DNA from: Spirogloea muscicola | Lineage: Eukaryota; Streptophyta; Zygnematophyceae; Spirogloeales; Spirogloeaceae | DNA: 11,630 bases | Reading direction: 5' to 3' | NCBI GenBank assembly: GCA_009602725.1 | Contig: WELB01000187.1 | Location: 274,390-286,019 of the forward strand | Shown here: one piece after another, positions 1-7,411 of the stretch | How positions within the stretch are numbered: the stretch's first letter is position 1 | Layout: every line of letters starts with the position of its first letter | Position numbers and translations under genes: made by a program | Notes under the pieces: generated by a model | The model's database searches: none | What the model saw: the letters and a program-made list of their open reading frames with translations, nothing else | What the model was told of the DNA's origin: nothing

Positions 1-2
1 GA

Positions 3-970
3 CAGCGCAGCGGCGGCGGGGGCGGCGGCGGCCGCGCTTGGGTGCTGGAGCTCGCCGAGAGCGTGCCGCTCGGCGCGGGCAACCCCGCGGCGCAGTACCG
101 CATCGTCCGCCACAAGGTGCGCTGCTGCCTCCGCCTGCTAAATCCTAAACCCTAAACCCATGGACCGCAAAATCTAAACCCTAATTTTGTAATCCTAAGA
201 TCAGATGCATGCATGAAGGGTGTAGGAGTGAGAACCACTTTGAGGAAAATTAGATCCAGGATCACAGATTCATCACCATCTGGGCTATTGGTTGAGGGGC
301 TTCAGTACAGGGCTTCATAAATGATGGAAGAGGGACAAGGAGAAGATTGGTAGAGATGTCCAGGTTGTGTGCGACGACAGAGATGACAAAGTTATGGACG
401 TTCGATGAGGGAGGAGGAGGAAGATGTGGATGTAGCGACGAGATGTAGCTTGCGCTAGCAGGTCTCGGTCGCCCTCCTGACGCTCTCTCGCTGCCGCCGG
501 TGGCAGGACCGCCTGGGCTTCCGGTCGTACACCGCCGACAACCGGTTCCTGCAGGTCCCCCCATCCTCCCTCTGCTTGCATGGGGCAGCACCTACACGTG
601 GTGGCCGCCGTTGTCGCAGGCAGTGACGGGTTGTGGCGCTGCGGCGGCGGTGTTGCTGCAGGCGAATAAGCGCTCGGAGCTGGTGTTCACAAACCACAGC
701 TTCGAGGCGTGGGAGGGCTGGCTCGTCGAGGGCGCTGACCTCGAGGCCTGCCGCCTCGTGCACGGCAAGCTTCGCTCGGTCAGCCTCAGTAGCCGCCACC
801 AAGCCTCTGCTGCCGAAGCTGGTCAAGACAACCTCAAGCAGCAAACTGGCAGCTGACGGAAGCTGCTCCTGTCGTCTGTGTGCTGGCTTTCGCAGTTGTC
901 CTTGCAGGTGGCGATCGAGGTGCTGGCAGCAACGCAGGACGACGGCGTCGTCACTCGCTGGTTGGGCTAG
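3..970 (+). CDS. 3' part of a fascin-like beta-trefoil protein gene (partial, four exons visible)
   Basis: Seen: exons at 3-116 (runs off the left edge), 507-554, 662-778 and 908-970, all GT-AG and all phase 0, giving 113 residues and a TAG stop. Exon 1 has a seven-glycine run, then WVLELAESVPLG and QYRIVRHK. Exon 2 reads LGFRSYTADNRFLQ. Exon 3 reads ANKRSELVFTNHSFEAWEGW. Exon 4 ends VVTRWLG. Inference: the pattern of a strand such as LGFRSYTADNRFLQ followed by a W-E-x-W segment recalls fascin/DUF569-like actin-crosslinking beta-trefoil repeats, but I cannot place it in a named family. Introns are 390, 107 and 129 bp; the first contains telomere-like motifs. The last junction (778/908) is the weakest: the frame also stays open from 779 to a TGA at 854-856, reading VSLSSRH, which itself looks trefoil-like. 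The left part of the gene is outside the window. Confidence 0.5.
136..186 (+). repeat. Telomere-like motifs in intron 1 of the beta-trefoil candidate
   Basis: AAATCCTAAACCCTAAACCCA lies at about 140-160 (two clean CCTAAAC units), and ATCTAAACCCTAA at about 172-184, all inside the 390-bp intron 117-506 and close to its donor. They match the plant/green-algal telomere unit CCCTAAA with interruptions. Confidence 0.75.
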
Positions 971-1652
971 GGGCCTCCACAAAGCCCGCTGTGCCTGCCT
1001 TCCTTCACCTTCCCTCTTTCCTCCTTCCCTTCTCACTGCTATCTTAGCTGCCCTCTTCCAATGCGGCTCAATCAAGCTGCCACATGTTTAGCAAGGAGCA
1101 TCATCCAGGACCACCACCACCTCGGATGGAGGTCTGTGTGCTGGCTGGGTGCTAAGATATTCCTCGTGCTCACTGTCCTTGTCTCGTGTCGGACGTGTTG
1201 ACGACTGTTGGCAATCCTGATGATGGCATGTGCAATGGCAATGTTGGCAGCAAGTGCCTGGAAGTACTTCAGCGACACAGCTTCCGACACAGTTGTGCAT
1301 TTTGTTCATAATCATTATTGGGTTCAAGAAATGTTTGCAGCAAAGTCCATCAAGCGCGAAGTGCACTCGAGCAAAAGAGTGGCAACACAGTGAACCGAGC
1401 GCTACAGTGAGAACTTGGCTCAAAAGAGACATCTGCTTAGCTGGCTCAATGACAATTGTTCGAATGCCATGGTTCACAACTCTCCCCAAGCCAGTTAGTA
1501 AAGTGACACTGATTCTTGGTGGAGGCAATCGACCTGAAAATGAAGCGCAAAGCTTGCTTCTTGACCTGGAAAGGAAGAGCTAAACTTGACGATGGCAGCA
1601 GCACGGGTGCACTGTGTGTGTGGAAGTAGATGCTGCTGTGCTGAATTGGTGC
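971..1652. other. Convergent 3' spacer
   Basis: No supported gene lies here. The stretch separates the stop of the + strand beta-trefoil candidate (970) from the stop of the - strand uricase (1653), so it should hold both 3' untranslated regions. Several frames of 60-150 codons are open on either strand, but none shows a recognisable motif, a consistent splice context or homology that I can see. The 1000-1060 part is pyrimidine-rich on the + strand. Confidence 0.6.
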
Positions 1653-3398
1653 TCAGAGGCGGGACTGCGGCATGCGAGCCAGCCGGGCCTCGATCGTGCC
1701 ATGTGGCTCGGACGTAGCAATGTAGACGTCGTTCTCAAAGGGGACACCAATGGCCGGCAGGTTGCACGGTAGGAAGTGGATGTTGGGCATGTTGAGGCAC
1801 ACCGATGCCACCTCTGGCACGCTGCAACAGTGGCCATGGCAGTCGGAGCGCGGTAAGGTCAGGGCATACCAGCCAGACTAGGCCATGCAAACATGTAAGC
1901 GACAGCGGCTGCAGCTACGGCAGCGGTGCCGGCGGCAGAGGTGGCGGCTCACTCGTCGAGGACGGCCCGTGCCATGTCGTTGAGTGTGGCCTGGACGGAT
2001 GCAGAGTAGACGCCACCGGAGGGCGGGCCATAGAAGGCGCCCAGCAGCAGCGCCTTCACACGCGCCAGCGTGGCCCGGTAGCACGCCGGCTGCCGGGAGT
2101 ACCTGCGCTGATCAGGCTGCTGTTGTTGGATCTGCCGCCTCCGGCTGTTTGCAGTCAGGCTGATGCAAAGCAGGAGAAGAGGGAGGAAGGGAAGAGAACG
2201 CGAGTAGGAAGAAGAAGGGGAGGAGGAGACGTGGACAAAGGAGGTGAGGAAGGAGGTGAGGAAGGAGGTGGGGACCATGTGGGGGAGAGGGGGCTGTCTT
2301 ACTCCCAGGTGGCGCGGATCGAAGTGGCGACCATGCGTTCGCGCGTGTCAGGCAGCAGCGTGTACTGGTCGTGGATGAATTTCTCAAACCCTGACTGCAG
2401 TGGCAATGGGTAGGAGCACGGCGTCACTTGTGTGACAACGGGCTGTGCCGCAGCAGCAGTGGCGGACTTGGCCGGCGGTCCTGCTAGCGGCAACCGGCTG
2501 CTCACCTGTGTGGTCTTGAGCACGGCAAGCTCGCGCAGGCCGGATGTGACAGCCATGGAGCCGTCACTGCGCCGCGCTGCCACCGCCACCGTGTGCTCCT
2601 CGTGCCCAAGCTTGAAGCCTGCGGCGACAACCGCGGCCGTTGGCCAGCGCAGCCATGAGCAGCGGCCAGCGAGGCGGTGCTCGCTGATGGCAGCAGGCTC
2701 CCAATGGCATCTTACCGTGGTCGTGGGGCCGGCCCCCAGCCTCAACGCGGTCCCATGGCTTCTCCACGATCGCAATGTCGATGCCGCTCACCTGAGGCAG
2801 CTTGATGGTGCTTGTTCAGACAAAGCAGCGCTCTCATAAGAAGTATTTAGAGTAGTAACGGCCGCTTTGCAATAGCGCATGGCAATGGAAACTGCATCAC
2901 CTTGGGAAACTACATGGCAAGGCAGCTCACGAGCTTGTGGGAGAGGGGATGTTAGGGTGGAGGGAGGCGGGATGGGGCTGTGTCCCACAATGGAGTAGGT
3001 GTCGAGGAAGTGCTGGGCAAGGCGGACCGCGAAGTCCTCCGCTGTCACGCGCTCCGTGCACCTCTTGGCGAGCACGTACACCTGCGCTCGCTTAGTGGGT
3101 TCAGCTTCTTTTACAGGAGGAGGGCGGGACGGAGGAGAGCAAGCTGCATGAGCTTGCATGAGAGGAGGGAGGCAAAGGGCTGCCCCTGCCCTCCTGGTTG
3201 AGCGTTGCGCACCGTGTTCTTGATCGTGTCCGTGGCGACGATCGCCGAGTTGTCGCCGCTCGTGAACGCCGCCTCGGCACCGGACAGCAGCGAGATGTCG
3301 ACGCTCCACTCGGCGAGGTGGTGGGTGGCGCCCTCGCGCCACACGCGGCCGACGCGCACCCGGCTCTTCCCGTGCCGGTGCGCCACGAGCTCCGCCAT
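1653..3398 (-). CDS. UOX: Urate oxidase (uricase), complete, seven exons, peroxisomal
   Basis: Uricase oxidises urate to 5-hydroxyisourate with O2, giving H2O2, in peroxisomal purine breakdown. Exons on the - strand: 3398-3213, 3081-2989, 2791-2716, 2618-2506, 2394-2303, 2102-1953, 1821-1653; all introns GT-AG, total 879 bp, 292 residues, close to the usual ~300. Seen: RHGKSRVRVGRVW near the N terminus (Lys11), VATDTIKNT (Thr56-Asp57), SGFEKF (Phe159), DTRER (Arg176), SVQATL (Gln224) and NMPNIHF (Asn250, His252). These match the known catalytic Lys-Thr-His set and the urate-binding Phe, Arg, Val and Gln. The C terminus is SRL, a type 1 peroxisomal signal. The ATG at 3398 is chosen because the product then starts MAELVAHRHGK as in plant uricases; the frame runs 20 codons further up but has no other ATG before an in-frame TGA at 3461-3459. 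A 5' leader intron is possible, since GTGAGTGAG lies at 3458. No broken or missing catalytic residue was found. Confidence 0.96.
2160..2275. repeat. Homopurine-rich tract with a 12-bp tandem repeat in uricase intron 5
   Basis: The + strand is almost all A and G. It contains the 12-bp unit GAGGTGAGGAAG twice at 2241-2264, followed by a diverged partial third copy. On the sense strand of uricase this is a very long polypyrimidine stretch inside the 200-bp intron 2103-2302. It could help branch-point and acceptor recognition, or be simple slippage. Confidence 0.8.
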
Positions 3399-3599
3399 TG
3401 CCGCGACGTCGGGCTCAGCTCCGAGGCCGCCTTGCAGTCTTCCCTTGCTCTCACTCACACGTCTCCTCGCCGGCTCCCACTCACTGTATGTGCTCTCGCT
3501 CGGCCCGCTCCGGCTCTCCTACTCGCTCTGCCTCCCGCCGCTGTGGCAACCCAAGTGGCTAAGTGGGCGACCACTTCGCTGCACCAGCTGCTCGAAGAC

Positions 3600-3775
3600 A
3601 CTCCCCCCCCCTCCTCCCTCCTCTCCCTCTCTCTCTAGCTGCTTAGGCCCCTCTGAACCTTTGTGAATTCTTTTTGGGCTGGCTTTTCGCAGCCCTTGCC
3701 CCCATTGGGAGTGCCACTTCTTTTCTCTAGCTCGCTCGCTCTCTCTCTCCCCTTCTCCTTGTCCATCCTTTTCCG
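3600..3775. repeat. Two pyrimidine-rich low-complexity tracts
   Basis: On the + strand 3601-3639 is a nearly pure C/T run (C-run, then CCTCC and CTCT units), and 3720-3775 is again CT-rich with CTCGCTCGCTCTCTCTC. They lie 200-380 bp upstream of the uricase start and would be GA-rich in its leader or promoter. GA/CT repeats are common in plant promoters; a specific role here is inference. Confidence 0.75.
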
Positions 3776-3992
3776 GTCTGGCCCTCTCACAGCACAAGTG
3801 GAACAGCTTCCCCATGTAAGGTAACGGCTTTGAAGGGAAAAGGAAACGAAACGGCTGTCAAACGGCCAGCCCATTGAACAGGCACAGGCACATCCAGTGA
3901 AATGACAAGAAATCAAGTGGAAGAGACTCGCTCCAGAGGAGGGAGGGGCATTGGGGGCGAGCTCGAGCGCACTCATTCGCCGGCAGTTGGAC

Positions 3993-4076
3993 CACGTGAG
4001 AACAATACGGCATACAGCAGACCCAGCTGTGGCTCCCCACTGGCGCCCGCCACGTGTCCACAGCTAGCCCCACGTG
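3993..4076. promoter_or_regulatory. Cluster of three palindromic G-boxes (CACGTG)
   Basis: CACGTG occurs at 3993-3998, 4051-4056 and 4071-4076, three copies within 84 bp. The last two have flanks CACGTGTCC and CACGTGGCGG; the third resembles the plant ABRE/G-box core ACGTGGC. G-boxes are bound by bZIP and bHLH factors of the GBF/ABF, PIF and MYC type in plants. The cluster is about 600-670 bp from each start codon, so it could serve uricase, ATP23 or both. Other single copies in the window (595, 5696, 8114) fall in introns or exons. Confidence 0.5.
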
Positions 4077-4144
4077 GCGGTGACGGCGCCGCCCCGGGGC
4101 GACGTCGGGCGGCAGGGGCGAGATCGTCCGCGGCGGCGCCGGCG

Positions 4145-4212
4145 GTCGTCGGGGGGCGCGGGCGCCGTTGTCGGGGGGCGGGGTGCCCCCGTCGTCGGGC
4201 GCGGGGGAAGGG
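4145..4212 (+). repeat. G-run imperfect tandem repeat (about 2.7 copies of 22-24 bp)
   Basis: Copies start at 4145, 4167 and 4191 with GTCGTCGGG or GTTGTCGGG, followed by G-runs. The + strand has at least six runs of three or more G between 4151 and 4210, spaced closely enough for a G-quadruplex in principle. It lies about 70 bp from the nearest G-box. Confidence 0.7.
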
Positions 4213-4533
4213 ACGACGAAGTGAAGACTTCGCCAGATCGTTCATTCTTTCCTTATCTGTTTAGAATATTCAGGGATGGAGAAGCTAAAGGACACAAGGT
4301 ACGCAAGTGGCTACATCAATGGGGAGCCCAATTTCTTCCTGATTACTGGAAAGTCCTTCACATCAAGGGCCAGCCCCGCAACCCGAACGACAGAACCTTA
4401 ATCCTTAAACCCTTTGCTCGCGGACCGCAGCTCGAGCTCCCGAGCTCGCCTCGCCCACCTCCGAGCCGCAGCCGGCGCGGCGTAGCTCGCGCCGTCGCCA
4501 GCGAGAGCGCGGCGTCCAGCCCCGTCAGATCGC

Positions 4534-4534
<1 letters not shown>

Positions 4535-4570
<36 letters not shown>
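4535..4570 (+). repeat. CGG trinucleotide microsatellite
   Basis: About ten uninterrupted CGG units run from 4535 to about 4563, followed by GGTGGCGGTGACGG. It sits about 180 bp upstream of the ATP23 start codon, probably in the 5' leader or core promoter. CGG tracts are prone to length change. Confidence 0.85.
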
Positions 4571-4571
<1 letters not shown>

Positions 4572-4691
4572 GACGGCGTCAGGAGCTCGCAGCACGGCGC
4601 CGTGGGGAGTGGATCAGCGGCGCTAGCGGCCACGGCTCTTCGGCAGCCCGGCCGCCGAGCCGGGCGCTCGCGGGGCATGCCAAACGCCAGA

Positions 4692-4730
4692 TCCCCAACC
4701 CCTAAACCCTACATCCTAAACCCGAAACCA
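4692..4730 (+). repeat. Telomere-like (CCCTAAA-type) motifs in the ATP23 leader
   Basis: Degenerate CCCTAAA units (CCCCTAAACCCTA, then ATCCTAAACCC) end about 16 bases before the ATP23 ATG. They resemble the plant telo-box AAACCCTAA, known in Arabidopsis near the transcription start of translation-related genes, where it is bound by Telomere Repeat Binding and Pur-alpha proteins. A regulatory role here is inference. Confidence 0.6.
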
Positions 4731-4745
4731 TAAGCCCTGGCGGCC

Positions 4746-6600
4746 ATGGAGGCGAGGGAGGAGGCGGGCGGCGGGCCGGGCGGCGCGTCGCTGTACGGCA
4801 CCACACAGGAGCGCTGTGAGCAGATGATCGACCACGCCATCGCTAAGAGTGAGGACCCTTAAACCCAAATCCTCGGTACTCGCACCGCCCACGTCCAGTG
4901 TTCGGGGTTGTGGGTCTCAGCGGTCACTGTCCAGTCCAGGACCACGCTCCTGGAGCTCCAGCCTTAGCCTTTGGCCAGCCTTTTGATCAGTGTACAAGAA
5001 GGCTGATAACTTGCAACGAGTAATCGATTGGGCTACTCATCCACCAGCAAGTGCAAGGTGACCTCCGATCTCGCTGCTAACAAATAGTGTGGCGGCCGCA
5101 GGCCCGATGGTGAAGTTCGTCGTGGCGGCCATGGAGAAGGCCGGGTGCGCGGTGGGCCGCGGCTTCTTCCGCTCCGAGGTGTGCGACCTGGACGCCGGCG
5201 GCGGCTTCCGGCCCGAGGCGGGGGTGAGGAGCCCGCCCTCGCACTCCTCCAGGTGCTCGCCGTGATCGGCCAGGCCCCCCTCAGCATGGTCATCTCGTGC
5301 TTTGTTGCTCAGACCTAACCCTGAACTCTAAAGCTTAAATCCTAATATTTAAGGCCTAAACCGCAGCTCGACCAAGTTGAAGATAGGAGTAGCTTCCCAA
5401 TATTGACTAGTCTAAGGAATGGATGCCTGATGCTACGAGTTCACTCGTCCTGCTAATTCTGTCCATGCAAGAATATAGAGGAAGACTTGTAATTGCATGT
5501 ACAGGAGTGAGCCATCATCCACGAATGTTGTCCTATGCTGCTCAATGTATGTGGATTGCTAGGGTTTAGGGTTTAGCGTACGTTGTACTCATACTCCATC
5601 AAGTTAGCCTCTGGCTGTCCGCTTGACTGGTAACAATGCCGGCAGTTCTTCGTTGCGGTGGCGGCATCGACGTGCAGGTGGTTGTGTGCAGCAACCACGT
5701 GCTGTACCAGGATGAGGTGGACACTGCGCTTGCCCACGAGCTGATCCACGCGTACGACTTCTGTCGGGCCGCCAACCTTGACTGGGCAAATTGCTTTCAC
5801 CACGCGTGCAGCGAGGTAACACCACTTTCAGTCGGTCTTGGCCTTCAAGTGTCAGCTGCAGCAGAGCCATAGGTCTTATCAACCTTTGCCCTGGATTCAG
5901 CTTGACTGCTGAGTATATGCACGCCGCTATACCTTTGACTTTCAAACCCTGAACCCTCCACCTAACGACCAGTACTTCGCGCCATTCAGATGGAAAGACA
6001 ACTTTTTGTGCTTCCATATACAAGAGAGCATAAGCACTGGGAGCGAGCTCCTTGAAGCTCCTGTTAGCTTAAGTTGGTAACCACCCGCTCGACCCATATC
6101 TGCAGCTGCTGCCTTCTGCAGATTCGAGCAGCAAACTTAAGTGGTGACTGTCATTACAAGCGAGAGATGCTGAGGGGAAACACGAGGATGAGGGGGCAGC
6201 ACCAGGTCAGCGCCAGCTTGACAGCAAACCATTCAGCCTCTGCAGTTGATCCATGGCCTTGCTCTGTCATCATTTAACATGCTGACAGGAGCCGGCACGG
6301 CTGCCCCTACCATCTTGGGCACCGTCTGTTTGTAGCTCTTTGTACATGGAACAAACAGACCATTCAGTAATATTAGATCAAACAAGATATCTGAAGCTCT
6401 GCAAAGGCAGCGGTGCTGCTGACTTTTGCAACCGGTTGATGTGCTGCGAGGTCCTTCTGATGCAGATCTGTGTGAAGAGGAGGGCTCAACTCTCAGTTGC
6501 AATGAACTCCAATTGCGAAGGCTGTGCTGCGCATGATGCAGTGGAAGCGGCATGGCCGACCTGCTACAAGGACACTGCCCCATTTGACCACATTCCTTAG
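4746..6600 (+). CDS. ATP23: Mitochondrial inner membrane protease ATP23, complete, five exons
   Basis: ATP23 is a zinc metalloprotease of the mitochondrial intermembrane space; in yeast it matures Atp6 and helps assemble the ATP synthase Fo part. Exons: 4746-4848, 5102-5223, 5678-5815, 6122-6205, 6466-6600, all GT-AG, total 582 bp and 193 residues, the normal plant length. Seen: QERCEQMI, then PMVKFVVAAMEKAGC (from residue 36), VCSNHVLYQDEV, the zinc motif HELIH at 95-99 followed by AYD, NLDWANC, HHACSE, SGDCHYKREMLRG, CVKRR, and the tail CYKDTAPFDHIP. Twelve cysteines fit the disulfide-rich, Mia40-imported family, and there is no obvious N-terminal presequence. The ATG at 4746 sits in a good context (GCCATGG), and an in-frame TAA at 4731-4733 rules out a direct upstream extension. 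Introns 1, 2 and 3 (253, 454, 306 bp) contain telomere-like motifs. Exon 5 might instead start one residue later, but the acceptor TGATGCAG at 6465 fits well. Confidence 0.96.
5308..5362 (+). repeat. Degenerate telomere-like motifs in ATP23 intron 2
   Basis: CCTAACCCTGAACTCTAAA, AATCCTAATA and GGCCTAAACCG follow one another in the first third of intron 5224-5677. They are more decayed than the copies at 140-160. Confidence 0.5.
5559..5576 (-). repeat. Telomere-like TTTAGGG motif in ATP23 intron 2
   Basis: CTAGGGTTTAGGGTTTAG on the + strand holds two perfect overlapping telomere-type units, in the opposite orientation to the other copies of the window. It lies about 100 bp before the exon 3 acceptor. 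Confidence 0.75.
5940..5962 (+). repeat. Weak telomere-like motif in ATP23 intron 3
   Basis: TTCAAACCCTGAACCCTCCACC resembles two mutated CCCTAAA units within intron 5816-6121. Taken alone it could be chance; it is listed because of the other copies in this gene. Confidence 0.3.
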
Positions 6601-7411
6601 CTACTAGTTGCCAGGCTGTCAGCCCTCACCATCAGCCTGCAGCTGCCAATGCGGCTAAGTGATTTTTCTGGTAGTCAAATTCTCATATCATGCCTGGAGC
6701 ACTTGTAATTGTTTGTTGTCATCGTTCATTACAACTCTCACCAAATTGCAGCCAAATGCAGTCGAGAAATCATCTTTGTTGATAAGATTTGACTTATGTA
6801 CCTCGACCATCTCACTAACAGCGGCGTCAATCGGTAAATTTCTTGAGTCTTCTTACTGTCTGTGCCATGATGGGCAGGGAACAGCAATTCGCAGGTTGAT
6901 CTTACACCTATTCTGTCTGCAAAACTTGTGGCCTGCCCTTCATGCTACCATTGAGGCTTGAGTGCGTCATGCAATGGCTACTGTACGCTTGATAGAAGGC
7001 CATAAGCCAGGCGAGTTTGGCAGCACAACTGGCAAGAAGCAGCAGGGAGCACACCATCTGGAAAATGTCTGCCTGGCTGTCAGACCTTGGCAAGATGCTG
7101 ATGTGAGAGCCTCCAGGCTCAGAACTAAGCAGTTGCGCACTCTCGGATCGGCGAGAATGGAAGCAAATTTGACGTATGGCCAGCAAAGCTACGGGGCAAG
7201 TGGTGGGTTTTATGAAGTTTGCAAGGACATAGCAATGGAGGTGTAGCCTGTAGCCTGCTACTGTATGGCAATTGGTGGTAGTGGTAATTGGTGTCTGATG
7301 AGTCTAGTCAAATTGGTTATTACTGCCACGATGAATGATCCTAAGCTCCCCAGCGTCCTATTAGTAATACACTACCACTACCTGTGAGAGGTGCACATCC
7401 CTGGGGGAATC
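6601..7411. other. Convergent 3' spacer between ATP23 and the ARM gene
   Basis: No supported gene. It should contain the 3' untranslated regions of ATP23 (+) and of the ARM protein (-). A TGTAA, the usual green-algal polyadenylation signal, is at 6704-6708, about 105 bases after the ATP23 stop; this is suggestive only. An open frame of about 90 codons ends at 7246 on the + strand, but it has no recognisable motif. A small repetitive patch (GTAGCCT twice, AATTGGTG twice) lies at 7246-7295. Confidence 0.55.

Larger units (their letters stand above)
3399..4745. promoter_or_regulatory. Divergent intergenic region between uricase and ATP23
   Basis: These 1347 bases lie between the start codons of two genes transcribed away from each other, so they must hold both promoters and leaders. 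From left to right I see: the likely uricase leader, GA-rich on its sense strand; pyrimidine tracts; three CACGTG motifs; a G-run tandem repeat; a moderate-GC stretch at 4220-4410; a CGG repeat; and telomere-like motifs just before the ATP23 ATG. A frame on the + strand is open from about 4074 to the TAA at 4731-4733, but much of it is GC-rich low-complexity sequence and I do not call it a gene. I see no clear TATA box at a convincing distance from either start. Confidence 0.65.

Noticed and set aside
136-186. True chromosome end at the left edge
   Set aside because: The CCCTAAA units are few, interrupted, and lie inside an intron between coding exons, so this is not a terminal telomere.
455-1075. 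Long open frame on the - strand across the beta-trefoil region
   Set aside because: It is the antisense shadow of GC-rich coding and intron sequence. The + strand exons have splice sites, consistent phase and protein-like composition; the antisense frame has none.
1805-2413. About 200-codon frame on the + strand
   Set aside because: It overlaps uricase exons 5 to 7 and their introns on the opposite strand, and its translation includes the purine-repeat tract (Gly/Glu/Arg runs). It is a shadow.
3399-3458. N-terminal extension of uricase by 20 codons from a GTG
   Set aside because: There is no ATG in the extension, an in-frame TGA lies just upstream at 3461-3459, and plant uricases start close to the RHGK motif. 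The ATG at 3398 fits better.
3198-3666. Two overlapping + strand frames upstream of uricase
   Set aside because: They are antisense to uricase exon 1 and run into the CT-rich tract, giving Ser/Leu/Pro low-complexity translation.
6962-7246. About 90-codon frame on the + strand in the ATP23/ARM spacer
   Set aside because: No motif, no splice context and no ATG at its first codon. The length is unremarkable for this base composition.
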